This document shows positions 37,940 through 47,419 of a stretch of DNA of 64,000 nucleotides, piece after piece. The stretch is from positions 620,001 through 684,000 of the forward strand of contig CAXXDH010000002.1 in the NCBI GenBank assembly GCA_963677785.2. Reading direction: 5' to 3'. The DNA comes from G963665495 sp963677785 (GTDB lineage Bacteria; Desulfobacterota; Desulfovibrionia; Desulfovibrionales; Desulfovibrionaceae). Below the pieces are notes generated by a model that was not told the DNA's origin, did no database searches, and worked only from the letters and a program-made list of their open reading frames with translations. The position numbers and the translations under genes were made by a program. Every line of letters starts with the position of its first letter. The stretch's first letter is position 1.

Positions 37940-39283
37940 ATGAACTTATGTATTGTTGGAACAGGATACGTTGGCTTGGTGAGTGCGGCTTGTTTTGCCG
38001 AAACCGGTAATAAGGTAACATGCGTAGATGTTAACCCCAAAATTGTCGAACTGCTCAAGTCGGGGAAAGTGCATATTTACGAACCCGGGCTTGATGACCT
38101 CGTAAAGCGCAACTATGAGCAGGGCCGGTTGAAATTTACTACAAGCCTTGCCGAAGGTCTGGAAGATGCGTTGCTCGTATACATAACCGTTGGTACGCCC
38201 AGCAGCGATGACGGTTCCTGTGATTTGAGCTACGTATACGGAGTTGCAAGAGAAGTCGGGCAGCACATGAAAGGATATAAAATCGTTGTAGACAAATCCA
38301 CAGTTCCAGTGGGTACGGCCGATGAGGTCAAGGCGATCATCTCTGAGGAACTCGAGAAACGCGGCGAGCATTACGAATTCGACGTTGTTTCCAATCCGGA
38401 GTTTTTGAAAGAAGGTGACGCTGTGAGCGACTTCATGAAGCCGGACAGAGTCGTGGTGGGAACAGACAACGTACGGACCGCGGAAATTTTGAAGGCTCTG
38501 TACGCCCCCTATGCCAGAAGCAGGGAAAAAATGATCGTCATGAGCGTACGCAGTGCGGAAATGACCAAATACGCGGCCAATTGCCTGCTTGCCACCAAGA
38601 TCTCCTTCATTAATGAGGTTGCCAATATCTGTGAAAAAGTCGGCGCCGATGTACGAGATGTCCGGATCGGCATTGGTTCGGACCACCGTATCGGTTACAG
38701 CTTCATTTACCCTGGCGCTGGGTACGGGGGGTCCTGTTTTCCCAAGGATGTGAAGGCATTGATCAATACGGCCGAAAAGAATGGTTTTGAGCCGCAGCTC
38801 ATCAAAGCCGTGGATGAAGTGAACAGCAGACAGAAAAAGGTGCTGGCCGCTAAGATTAAAAACTATTTTGCCGCTCGGGGTGGCGTGTCCGGAAAAAGTC
38901 TCGCCCTTTGGGGCTTGTCGTTCAAAGCGAATACGGACGATACCCGTGAGGCAGCCTCTCTTTCCATTATTCGCGAATTGCTCGGCGAGGGCATGAAAAT
39001 TAAAGCCTTTGATCCTGTAGCAGGCGAAAAAATTTATGAATGGCTTGAGAAAGACGAGAAGTTTGAAGTGGTTGACGAACAGTACAAAGCCTTGGAAGGT
39101 GCGGATTGCCTGGCTGTGGTCACGGAATGGAATCAATTCCGCAGCCCGGATTTTGACCGTATCAAAAGTATATTAAAGGAACCGGCCATATTTGACGGCC
39201 GTAATCTGTATTCGCCCCAGCTCATGGCTGATCTGGGTTTTTCGTATTTCAGCATCGGGCGGGTCACCAAGTTGCCGGAATAA
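37940..39283 (+). CDS. ugd: UDP-glucose 6-dehydrogenase
   Basis: 447 residues, normal length. Rossmann start CIVGTGYVGLVSAACFAETG, IVVDKSTVPVGTADEV, the catalytic-base region VVSNPEFLKEGDAV and the nucleophilic Cys in YPGAGYGGSCFPKDVKAL. It oxidises UDP-glucose to UDP-glucuronate with two NAD+, supplying capsule, exopolysaccharide or LPS sugars. It is monocistronic, with AAGG before the ATG and two hairpins after the stop. Confidence 0.95.
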   Translation: MNLCIVGTGYVGLVSAACFAETGNKVTCVDVNPKIVELLKSGKVHIYEPGLDDLVKRNYEQGRLKFTTSLAEGLEDALLVYITVGTPSSDDGSCDLSYVYGVAREVGQHMKGYKIVVDKSTVPVGTADEVKAIISEELEKRGEHYEFDVVSNPEFLKEGDAVSDFMKPDRVVVGTDNVRTAEILKALYAPYARSREKMIVMSVRSAEMTKYAANCLLATKISFINEVANICEKVGADVRDVRIGIGSDHRIGYSFIYPGAGYGGSCFPKDVKALINTAEKNGFEPQLIKAVDEVNSRQKKVLAAKIKNYFAARGGVSGKSLALWGLSFKANTDDTREAASLSIIRELLGEGMKIKAFDPVAGEKIYEWLEKDEKFEVVDEQYKALEGADCLAVVTEWNQFRSPDFDRIKSILKEPAIFDGRNLYSPQLMADLGFSYFSIGRVTKLPE

Positions 39284-39287
39284 AAAA

Positions 39288-39350
39288 TCCCGCAAAATGC
39301 GGGAGCAAATAATCGAAACGGAAAGGGCGGGTTTGTAACCCGCCCTTGTT
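39288..39350 (+). terminator. Tandem hairpins after ugd
   Basis: TCCCGC/GCGGGA (39288-39304), then the stronger GGGCGGGTT/AACCCGCCC (39325-39345) followed by TTGTT. The second is the likely intrinsic terminator. It may also stop the convergent gene at 39359. Confidence 0.8.
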
Positions 39351-39358
39351 ATTTGAAA

Positions 39359-39574
39359 TTAAGGAAGGCAGCGCATACAGCAACGGAGCTGCAGTTCTTG
39401 AAGGATAATACGCTCGTATTCGACATTATACTCACCGCCCGGATGGAATTCCTCTTCCAAGAATTTTCCTAAATATTGGGCTTCTTCCCAAAAATCAAGC
39501 AGCTCGTCGTCAGCGAGCGCCTTAAGTTGTTCGGCAAGTGGAAAGTCATCGGTTTGTAGAAAAAAACGCCCCAT
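39359..39574 (-). CDS. Small hypothetical cytoplasmic protein
   Basis: 71 residues from the ATG at 39574. Acidic and helical (FPLAEQLKALADDELLDFWE, then AQYLGKFLEEEF), ending in a cysteine-rich tail (LRCCMRCLP). The four-Cys tail could bind metal or form disulphides. GAGAGG lies about 12 bases upstream, a little far. No family recognised; even codon use and placement support a real gene. Confidence 0.6.
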   Translation of the reverse strand: MGRFFLQTDDFPLAEQLKALADDELLDFWEEAQYLGKFLEEEFHPGGEYNVEYERIILQELQLRCCMRCLP

Positions 39575-39828
39575 AATATACACCTCTCGTTTCTTGAGGG
39601 CAGGCTCATCTAAAATTAAGATGTCCCAAAATACTTTTTGTTCTTGTAAAATAGGTTTTCTATTTTTACAACCTAAAATCCTCCAAGAATTTATTTGGTG
39701 TTTTTCATTGAAATGAGAGGAAGTTATTGCTACTTTGAAACTGCTTCTGATATGATATGGCGTGACGATACATGCAGCTGTCCCCGAGGCCAATTTCCCC
39801 TGATAAGCAGAATGCTGGGAGCCTAGAT

Positions 39829-40305
39829 ATGAATGAATTTCAAAAAAAACAAGATGCAGAATTATTGCAGCTGGTTACGTTTAGTATCGGAGAAGAGGAG
39901 TTCGGTGTTGATATTCTCAAAGTGCAGGAAATCATCCGGACAATGGAAATTACCAAAGTTCCACGGGCTCCTGATTTTGTCGAAGGCGTCATCAATCTTC
40001 GCGGTAAGGTCATCCCGATTATTGATCTGCGCAGGCGCTTCGGGCTTGAGTCACGCTCGCATGATAAGCATACGCGTATTATTGTGATTGAAATTAATAA
40101 TATGATCGTCGGGTTCGTGGTGGATTCCGTTTCCGAGGTTCTGCGTATTCCGGCCAATACCGTTGAGCCGCCGCCACCTGTGGTCGCCGGACTGGAATCC
40201 GAGTATATCAGCGGAGTTGGAAAACTTGAGGACCGCTTGTTGATTCTGCTTGATCTTGACCGGCTTCTTTCCAACGAAGAACAACAAATGCTTGACGGGT
40301 TTTAA
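39829..40305 (+). CDS. cheW: Chemotaxis coupling protein CheW
   Basis: 158 residues from the ATG at 39829 (GGGAG upstream). A single CheW domain: QLVTFSIGEEEFGVDILKVQ, ITKVPRAPDFVEGVINLRG, VIPIIDLRRRFGL, VGFVVDSVSEVL. It links chemoreceptors to CheA. No cheA or receptor gene is adjacent, only a distant receptor fragment at 10085. It ends at a strong terminator before mfd. Confidence 0.93.
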   Translation: MNEFQKKQDAELLQLVTFSIGEEEFGVDILKVQEIIRTMEITKVPRAPDFVEGVINLRGKVIPIIDLRRRFGLESRSHDKHTRIIVIEINNMIVGFVVDSVSEVLRIPANTVEPPPPVVAGLESEYISGVGKLEDRLLILLDLDRLLSNEEQQMLDGF

Positions 40306-40378
40306 ACCGTATTGTAGCAGCCGGAATATTACCCGGAAGGCCGGACAGCAAGATCGCCGATTTTTTATGATAACCATT

Positions 40379-40413
40379 GAGCCGTGTGAGTTGATGAGCG
40401 CACGGCTCTTTTT
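40379..40413 (+). terminator. Terminator between cheW and mfd
   Basis: Perfect stem GAGCCGTG/CACGGCTC (40379-40386 and 40401-40408), followed by five T. It lies only 18 bases before the mfd start codon. Confidence 0.88.
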
Positions 40414-40431
40414 ACTTGCAATTATACTGTC

Positions 40432-43400
40432 TTGAAATCCTTTCTAGAAGATCCACTGAAAAGTATCCTTAGCAGCTCGGGCGGCGAGAACCGTATTTTT
40501 AAAAGCGGTGTGGGCACGCGCGCGCTGCTTCTCCATTCGTTGCTCGTCAAGGGCGAACGTCCGGTCTATCTGGCCAGAGATTATAATGAACTGGCTGAAA
40601 TCCGCAGCCTCCTGACCATGCTCTCCCCCAGAGAGGGGCATGCGTTGTGGGATGGCGACTGGTTGTCCCTGCCTCCTTTTTTTTCGCGCTCGCGCCACGG
40701 TGGTGAAAAACATTCCTGGGCGCAGCGTCTCGCGGTTTTGTTCGCCTTGGGCTACGACAAACGCCCGCGTGGTTTGCTGCTCACGCCGGACAGCCTGTTG
40801 TTTCGCTGGCCCCCGCGAGAATTGTTCAACAACCAGCACCTCGAATTGAGCAAAGGGGAAGAACTGGCGCCTGAAATGGTGCTGGAACTGGCCACAGGCT
40901 GGGGGTATGAACGTGTTCTTCTTGTCACCAGGCCGGGAGAAATCGCTCGCCGGGGCGATATCCTGGATCTTTTTGCTCCGGGGTATGAATGGCCGCTGCG
41001 TTTTGAATTTTTTGGGGAGACGCTTGAAGATATCAGGCTGTTCGATCCTGTCTCCCAGCGTTCCAAAGCAACGCTCGATACGGTGCTGCTTATTCCGTCG
41101 GCGCCCGCCGTATTGAACAACGAACGCCAGGAAGCGGCTAAGAAACGCTGGAAAAAGACTTTTTCGCCCGACCTTGAATCACTGCTCGTCCGCAGGCTTG
41201 AGGGGGCGGACTCCTGCCTTTTTCCAGGGATTTATTATGATAAGGCGACCCGGATTAACGATTGGATGGGACAAGATCCCATCTGGCTGTTTTCCTCGCA
41301 GGATGCTCCGGATGCGGTCAGCGGCATGCGAACGCTGCTGGAAGAGGCCCGTTGGGATTGGAACAGCTATCTGAACGAGTGGCTGCAGGAATACGGCACC
41401 GGCGTGGACAAGGACAATGCCTTGCCGGTGCTGGAGAACGCCGTATTGCAGGAGCAGGACGCGCTTGAAAAAACGCTTGGAGACGAGCGGATTCTGCATT
41501 TTGCCGAGCTTGTCATGGGCGCGGAAAAAGTCGGCCTGGACCTGCCGGAAAGCGAAATTTTGTCGTTTGAAGCCTTGCTGGCCTTGTATGATGAACCGGA
41601 ATTGCAGCTTACGCGCGAGCGTCCGTGGCATTCGCTTGTCAAATTGCTGGAGCATTGGAGTCGCAGAAACCGCCAGACGATCCTCAGTTTTCCTTCCGAA
41701 CAGGCCAGGAAGAAGTTTTTGAAATTGGCCGAGCAAGAGGGAATCAGACCAAGGACCGAATACATATCGAGCATCAGGGGGCTGTTTGCCCTGGTGTCGT
41801 CGTTCGGGAAAGGCCTGAACATTCGCTGGCGGCAGACGTTGATTTTGGGCGAAGATGTTCTGGAGCCCGGGGGCAGGCGCCGTACACCCGTACCATCCAA
41901 AGATTTCAAGGGGCTGACCCGTTTCGACGATCTGCAGGCTGGAGATCTTCTCGTACATCGGGAATACGGTCTGGGGAAATTTGTCGGGCTTGAGCGAATG
42001 GCTATTGATGGGACAGGCAATGATTTTCTTTTGATCACCTATGCGGGTGACGGAAAACTGTATCTTCCGGTTGATCGTTTGAGCACGGTGCAACGGTACA
42101 AAGGACCGGAAGATGCTTCTCCTGTTCTGGACAAGCTCGGGGGGGTAAGCTGGAGCAAGGCCAGAGAACGCGCGCGCAAGGCTATTGAAAAAATTGCGCA
42201 CGATCTGGTGGAGATGTACGCGTATCGCAAGATTACCAAAGGGTATTCATACGAGCCCATTGGTGAAATGTACCGGGAGTTCGAAGTTTCTTTTGGTTTT
42301 GAGGAAACACCGGACCAGGCCCGGGCCATTCAGGACGTCCTGCAGGATATGGAACGGCCCGAGCCCATGGACCGTCTTGTTTGCGGAGATGTGGGGTTCG
42401 GCAAAACAGAAGTAGCCATGCGCGCGGCCTTTCGGGCCGCCTATGAAGGCAGACAGGTGGTGCTGCTCTGTCCGACCACGGTACTTGCCGAACAGCACTT
42501 CCAGAATTTTCGCGCGCGTTTCAAAGGCTTCCCCCTGAATATTTCCATGCTCAGCAGATTCGTGCCTCCGAAAAAGCAGGCTAAAATCATTGAGGCTGCC
42601 AAACGGGGACAGGTGGATATTCTTATTGGTACGCACCGTTTGCTTTCCCAGGATGTCGTGTTGCCCGAAGCGGGGTTGCTGATATTGGACGAAGAACAGC
42701 GTTTCGGGGTCAAGCACAAAGAACGTTTGAAAAAGCTGCGGAAGAACATCGATGTGCTCACCCTGACGGCAACGCCCATCCCACGTACGCTGCAGCTGTC
42801 GCTGGCCGGCATACGCGGGCTCTCGGTAATCGAAACCCCTCCGACCGACCGCAAGCCTGTGGAAACAGCCGTTGTCGAGCGTGAGGAAGATCTGCTGCGA
42901 CAGGTGGTGCAGCGCGAGCTGGATCGCGAAGGGCAGGTTTTTTGGGTGCATAACCGGGTACAGGGACTGGACCGTGTGGTTGCATTCGTGCAAAAACTGG
43001 TGCCGCATGCCCGTATAGGCATGGCGCACGGGCAAATGGCCGAACGACAGCTGGAAGAAGCCATGCATGCGTTTTGGCATGGCGAGATGGATGTGCTTGT
43101 TTGTACGGCCATCATTGAATCCGGGCTGGATTTTCCACGCGCCAATACTCTTGTCGTGGACCAGGCGCAAATGTTCGGTCTGGGGCAGTTGTATCAGCTG
43201 CGGGGGCGCGTCGGACGTTCCGACAGGCAAGCATACGCGTATTTTGTGACCCGCAAGATAGATGCTCTCCCGGAAAACGCCCGCAAGCGCTTGAAAGTTA
43301 TCATGGACATGGATTATCTAGGTGCTGGTTTCCAGGTGGCCATGGAGGATCTCCGGCTGCGTGGAGCGGGCAATATCCTGGGAGAGTCCCAAACAGGCCA

Positions 43401-43965
43401 CATTGCCAAAATCGGTTTGGACCTTTTTTTGGAAATGTTGGAGGATGAAGTCCGGCGTTTGAAGGGCGAACCGTTACGCGAGGAAACCGAGCCCGAGCTG
43501 CACATCGGATTCACCGCGCATATTCCCGAGACATACATACCCGATGCTCGGGACAGATTGCATTACTACAGGGCGCTGACCAGGCAAAAACATGCTGCGG
43601 ACCGTGAGGAACTTATTGCAGAGATCTCCGACCGCTATGGACAGTTGCCCGAGGCTTTGAAGTTGTTTTTGAAAGTGCTTTCTTTGAAACGCTTGCTTGC
43701 GCGAATGCAGGTGGTACGGGCGGACCTGCATGGAACGGGTTTGAAGGTGCGCTGGGGCGAACAGACTGAGGCTGTTTCCCCCGAGGCCGTGGTTGGCTGG
43801 GTGGCTGCCCATTCGCAGCGAGCCCGTTTGTTGCCACCTTCAACTCTTGAATATACTTATGTAAAAGATAAAGATCTGGCGTATAATCTTGACGAGGCAT
43901 TGGAAAATCTTTCAGGCCTGTTGGACAACGACCCTTCTCTTGCAGAGGGACAACGGGACGCCTAA
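40432..43965 (+). CDS. mfd: Transcription-repair coupling factor Mfd
   Basis: 1177 residues, full length. In order: UvrB-like N-terminal domains, the RNA-polymerase-interacting CarD-like domain (LVHREYGLGKFVGLERM, residues of about 505-520), the RecG-like motor (VCGDVGFGKTEVAMRAAF Walker A; LLILDEEQRFGVKHKE; LTLTATPIPRTLQLSL) and the C-terminal TRCF domain. It removes stalled RNA polymerase and recruits UvrA. The only usable start is TTG 40432, with no Shine-Dalgarno and a TATACT box at 40423-40428; no in-frame ATG precedes it. Confidence 0.96.
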   Translation: MKSFLEDPLKSILSSSGGENRIFKSGVGTRALLLHSLLVKGERPVYLARDYNELAEIRSLLTMLSPREGHALWDGDWLSLPPFFSRSRHGGEKHSWAQRLAVLFALGYDKRPRGLLLTPDSLLFRWPPRELFNNQHLELSKGEELAPEMVLELATGWGYERVLLVTRPGEIARRGDILDLFAPGYEWPLRFEFFGETLEDIRLFDPVSQRSKATLDTVLLIPSAPAVLNNERQEAAKKRWKKTFSPDLESLLVRRLEGADSCLFPGIYYDKATRINDWMGQDPIWLFSSQDAPDAVSGMRTLLEEARWDWNSYLNEWLQEYGTGVDKDNALPVLENAVLQEQDALEKTLGDERILHFAELVMGAEKVGLDLPESEILSFEALLALYDEPELQLTRERPWHSLVKLLEHWSRRNRQTILSFPSEQARKKFLKLAEQEGIRPRTEYISSIRGLFALVSSFGKGLNIRWRQTLILGEDVLEPGGRRRTPVPSKDFKGLTRFDDLQAGDLLVHREYGLGKFVGLERMAIDGTGNDFLLITYAGDGKLYLPVDRLSTVQRYKGPEDASPVLDKLGGVSWSKARERARKAIEKIAHDLVEMYAYRKITKGYSYEPIGEMYREFEVSFGFEETPDQARAIQDVLQDMERPEPMDRLVCGDVGFGKTEVAMRAAFRAAYEGRQVVLLCPTTVLAEQHFQNFRARFKGFPLNISMLSRFVPPKKQAKIIEAAKRGQVDILIGTHRLLSQDVVLPEAGLLILDEEQRFGVKHKERLKKLRKNIDVLTLTATPIPRTLQLSLAGIRGLSVIETPPTDRKPVETAVVEREEDLLRQVVQRELDREGQVFWVHNRVQGLDRVVAFVQKLVPHARIGMAHGQMAERQLEEAMHAFWHGEMDVLVCTAIIESGLDFPRANTLVVDQAQMFGLGQLYQLRGRVGRSDRQAYAYFVTRKIDALPENARKRLKVIMDMDYLGAGFQVAMEDLRLRGAGNILGESQTGHIAKIGLDLFLEMLEDEVRRLKGEPLREETEPELHIGFTAHIPETYIPDARDRLHYYRALTRQKHAADREELIAEISDRYGQLPEALKLFLKVLSLKRLLARMQVVRADLHGTGLKVRWGEQTEAVSPEAVVGWVAAHSQRARLLPPSTLEYTYVKDKDLAYNLDEALENLSGLLDNDPSLAEGQRDA

Positions 43966-44961
43966 GTGTTACGATCATTATTTTACTTTGTACTGAGTGC
44001 GCTGCTGCTGGTTCTTGTCGCAGGATGCGGTTCTGAGGCCGATGATGTAGGCGTAGTCGCCCGTGTCAACGGCAAGCCCATTTACCTGTCGGAGCTGGAA
44101 GCGAAATACGACCTTACCCATCTGGACGCCACTCCGGGCGGTCCACCTTCTCCGGAAAGTTTGAAGCAGGATTATCTGAGCATTCTCAAAGACCTTATTG
44201 CACAGGAGCTAGTGCTTCAAGTCCTGGATGAGAAAGGGATTCCCGTTAGCGAAGAAGAATTGAACATGGCTGAGGCCAAGGTGCGGATGGACTATCCCAA
44301 AGGGGGGTTTGAAAAGGTTCTGATCGAGGAATATATCGATTTGGACACTTGGCGACAGCAACTCGTTGCGTATCTTTCCTATGAAAAATTTCTCAACAAG
44401 ATTCTTCGGCCCAAAGTGAAGGTTACCACGAAAGAACTGGAAGCCTATTACCTCAAAAACAAGGCCGGCTTTGTAGCCCCCCCTCGGGTTGACTGCATTC
44501 AGATCAACGGGCCGAAACTTGAAACAGTTAAACATGTTCTTAAGTTAGCGAAGAAAGGCGTATCCTTTGGACAACTTGAGCGGCAGTTTCCCGATGTGAA
44601 AGTGAAGCGGCTGATCCTGGCGGAAAGGAAGTTCACGGAAAGCAAAAGCCGTATTCTGGAAAAACTCAAACCTGGACAAAGTTCTTCGGTGCAAGCTGCA
44701 GAAACTGGGTTCGAGGGGTTTATTCTCCAAAAACGCTTGCCGGAAGAACAGCGACAGTTGTCCGAGGTTAAAATAGAACTGACCCAACTGGTGGTGGAAG
44801 AGAAGTTGCACCAGGCCTATGTGGCCTGGCTGGAAAAGGAACTTGCCGGTTCGAAGATTTCCATCAGTGAGTATTTGTTGCATTCTGAAGATGTTGTTGC
44901 ACGGGCCGGGCAGAGATTGAAACAAGCGCAGGCTCGAAAAAAGGACGCGCTTGAAAAGTGA
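43966..44961 (+). CDS. SurA-like periplasmic lipoprotein
   Basis: 331 residues, starting at GTG 43966 directly after the mfd stop. Signal peptide with lipobox (LLLVLVAGCGS, Cys at about residue 21). A SurA N-terminal-like region follows (VARVNGKPIYLSELEAKY; LIAQELVLQVLDEKGIPVSE), then a parvulin-like region that lacks a clear catalytic core, so it may be chaperone only. A lysine-rich tail ends it. Probably involved in outer-membrane protein biogenesis, cotranscribed with mfd and the next SurA-like gene. Confidence 0.82.
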   Translation: MLRSLFYFVLSALLLVLVAGCGSEADDVGVVARVNGKPIYLSELEAKYDLTHLDATPGGPPSPESLKQDYLSILKDLIAQELVLQVLDEKGIPVSEEELNMAEAKVRMDYPKGGFEKVLIEEYIDLDTWRQQLVAYLSYEKFLNKILRPKVKVTTKELEAYYLKNKAGFVAPPRVDCIQINGPKLETVKHVLKLAKKGVSFGQLERQFPDVKVKRLILAERKFTESKSRILEKLKPGQSSSVQAAETGFEGFILQKRLPEEQRQLSEVKIELTQLVVEEKLHQAYVAWLEKELAGSKISISEYLLHSEDVVARAGQRLKQAQARKKDALEK

Positions 44962-45114
44962 GGCACGCATTGACCGGCTTCCTTTGATATAAGGGAGATA
45001 GAGAGGTGGGATGCAGATGTTGCATTTTGTCGTTGATCGGATTAGGATTTCCCACTCTTTTCAATGCGAAAGTGCACGATATTGATTACTTGTTGCGTTC
45101 AGGAGGATGTGAGA

Positions 45115-46116
45115 TTGCATAATAGAGTTTGCGTTTTTATTTTTGCTATACTGCTGCTGGTAGTTGCCAACTCGGTTCAAGGCGCTCAAATAGTGGATAG
45201 AATAGTAGCTGTTATAAATGGCAGAATTATTACTCTTTCTGAACTGGATTCAAATGTTAACATACTGATGCAGGCTCAGATAAGCCAGGGCATGCCTATG
45301 ACCATGGGGCGCGATGAGATGCGCAAAATGGTTCTTGATAACTTGATCAACAATATGTTGATTGAAGATAAAGCGAATAGTTTGAAGATTGAAGTCAGTA
45401 TTTCTGATGTCCAGAATTATATCGAAGAATTTAAAAAGCAAAATAATCTTACAGAAGATGAATTGATCAAACAACTCGGCATGCAGCACAAGACGAGGAA
45501 AGACTATGAACAGCAAATTAAGGAAAATATTCTTCGCTCCCGTCTGATTAGTGTCATGGTCCAGCGCAAGGCCGTTGTTACGGATCAGGAAATTCGTGAG
45601 TATTACAATGCTCATAAAGATAACCTGAACCTCGATGCTGCCTTTTCGACGCCAGCCACAGGAGACACTGTGGATATTTCATTGATAGTCCTTGCGCCGG
45701 AAGAGGATCCGCATCAGTTGCGTGAAGATATCGCCTCTGGAAAAATCAGTTTTGAACAGGCGGCAGTTAACAAATCCGTAGGGCCTGCTGCAGAATCCGG
45801 CGGACATCTGGGAGTGCTCGGCTTGGCCGACCTTAGTCCTGAATTGAGCGAAGCCGTGTCAAAAACGACTGCCGGCAGCATCAGTCAGCCTTTTTTGATT
45901 GATGGCAAGCCCGCGCTTGTGTTTGTCGCGGGTGACGATACGCAATCCCAAAAGGAAGCTGCACAGAAGGACACTCCGTCCGTACAGGAGGATCCGGAGT
46001 TCAAAGAAGCCAAAGAAAAAATACGCGCGCTGCTTGCCGAGCAAAAGATGGAGAAATTGTATGACAAATTCATCAAGCGACTTCGTGAACAGGCGGTAGT
46101 GGATATTCGTTTATAA
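45115..46116 (+). CDS. SurA-like peptidyl-prolyl isomerase, periplasmic
   Basis: 333 residues from TTG 45115, which has AGGAGG eight bases upstream; the longer frame from ATG 45064 would place extra residues before the signal peptide. Signal sequence VFIFAILLLVVANSVQG. SurA N-domain: DRIVAVINGRIITLSELDSN and DNLINNMLIEDKANSLKIEV. A PpiC-type domain (residues of about 185-280: ASGKISFEQAA, GGHLGVLGLADLSPELSEAV) follows. It folds outer-membrane proteins in the periplasm. The upstream SurA-like lipoprotein seems specialised from the same ancestor. Confidence 0.88.
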   Translation: MHNRVCVFIFAILLLVVANSVQGAQIVDRIVAVINGRIITLSELDSNVNILMQAQISQGMPMTMGRDEMRKMVLDNLINNMLIEDKANSLKIEVSISDVQNYIEEFKKQNNLTEDELIKQLGMQHKTRKDYEQQIKENILRSRLISVMVQRKAVVTDQEIREYYNAHKDNLNLDAAFSTPATGDTVDISLIVLAPEEDPHQLREDIASGKISFEQAAVNKSVGPAAESGGHLGVLGLADLSPELSEAVSKTTAGSISQPFLIDGKPALVFVAGDDTQSQKEAAQKDTPSVQEDPEFKEAKEKIRALLAEQKMEKLYDKFIKRLREQAVVDIRL

Positions 46117-46306
46117 TACGTATATATCGCAAACCATGCCCCGGAGCATGAGCGATTGGAATACCGCGTGTATTTTGGCTGTTGTTTTTCGTCTTTCGAT
46201 GCAGAACACTAATCAAGATTTGGAGCATACGGGTTATTTCTTCAGCGCTGAACATCTGAACCCGAAAAATACTTTTCGATCTCTTGGTAGAAAAATAGGA
46301 TAGTCA

Positions 46307-47404
46307 ATGAAAGCAGTTGGAGAAATGCTGCGTGAAGAGCGCAAACGGCAGGGTATGAGCATTGACGACGTCATGTCTCGTACGAAGGTCAGCAGGCGTC
46401 ATATCGAGGCTTTGGAAGATGGCAATATTACGGATCTTCCCCACTCGGTATATGTAAAAGGCTTTCTGAAAGTATACGCCGAGCTTCTGGGGCTGGAGTA
46501 TACGCAGCTTCTGCCTGCGGTGGATGATGCCTATGCCTCTCTTGGCCTGGATCCCATGGAGAACGAACCGCATGCCAGACCAAGCGAAAATATTTCCTTG
46601 AGCCCGCCGCAACGTTCCGGTCGGTTCTCCCGCTGGATTCTTATTCTGCTGCTTTTGTCGCTGCTGGGGGGCGGCGGTTATTATGCCTACGAATATTTTT
46701 TTGGATCTTCCAGCACTTCCCCAAGTGAACCCGCCGTGGAAAAACAGGAGAGTTCGGTAGCGCCTCAGACTGCACCGGGAACCGGGTCTGTAACGACTGT
46801 TGTCGAAGAAACCATTACGGAAGTCGAGGAGCCCATTACTCCCCCCGAAAGCTCGTACCAGGGAACTCTCGACTCCGCTCAGGAACAGGGAGCGGCCTCT
46901 TTGCAGGGCAATTCCCCGGATGATTCGCAGCTGAATGCGTCTGAAAATGCGTCTGAAAATGCTTCCGGGGCTCAGCCCGCCGAGCAGCAGGATGACCCCC
47001 TTGCCAATACAGATGAAGCCGTTGTTTCGGATTTGGCTGAGTCTGTGGTTCAAGGAGCTGATAATCTGACCGAAACAGCTGTGAATGCGCCAGGAGCCGA
47101 TCCGGCTTCGCCCAACATCGTCATTATTCCGGAAACTGCGCGCCAGGCCCCCAGCAGCAAGATCAAGGTGCTTCAGGTTATTGCAAAGGGCCAGTGCTGG
47201 ATTGAAGCCAAAGTCGACGCGGAACTCACCACCGATTTTTATGTGCGTAAAGGGGAACGCGTAGATATTAAATTTCAGGAAAACCTGGCCGTCAAGTTCG
47301 GGAATATCGGGGAAGTGACTTTGCGTTACAATGGAAAAAACTATACCACCGCGGTGCCTGCAAATGGTGTCAAAACTCTGGTTTTCCCACCGCCAAGTTC
47401 ATGA
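46307..47404 (+). CDS. RodZ-like protein: HTH, membrane helix, DUF4115
   Basis: 365 residues. N-terminal helix-turn-helix of the HTH_25 type (GEMLREERKRQGMSIDDVMS, then TKVSRRHIEALEDG), one membrane helix near residue 110-125 (WILILLLLSLLGGGGYYAY), a long disordered acidic linker and a C-terminal DUF4115 beta domain (KGQCWIEAKVDAELTTDFYV). This is the RodZ architecture, which links MreB to cell-shape machinery. The linker has 12-base tandem repeats (46934-46957) encoding repeated Asn-Ala-Ser-Glu. It lies just upstream of recO. Confidence 0.88.
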   Translation: MKAVGEMLREERKRQGMSIDDVMSRTKVSRRHIEALEDGNITDLPHSVYVKGFLKVYAELLGLEYTQLLPAVDDAYASLGLDPMENEPHARPSENISLSPPQRSGRFSRWILILLLLSLLGGGGYYAYEYFFGSSSTSPSEPAVEKQESSVAPQTAPGTGSVTTVVEETITEVEEPITPPESSYQGTLDSAQEQGAASLQGNSPDDSQLNASENASENASGAQPAEQQDDPLANTDEAVVSDLAESVVQGADNLTETAVNAPGADPASPNIVIIPETARQAPSSKIKVLQVIAKGQCWIEAKVDAELTTDFYVRKGERVDIKFQENLAVKFGNIGEVTLRYNGKNYTTAVPANGVKTLVFPPPSS

Positions 47405-47419
47405 GGTACGAATCAGGAC

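Noticed and set aside
37946..39136. 396-codon minus-strand frame opposite ugd
   Set aside because: Fully inside ugd, with no family match and no start signals.
42247..43230. Long minus-strand frames opposite mfd
   Set aside because: They lie wholly antisense to a conserved essential-type gene and read as nonsense protein.
46938..46965. CRISPR-like repetition
   Set aside because: Short exact in-frame tandem repeat inside a coding linker, with no spacers.
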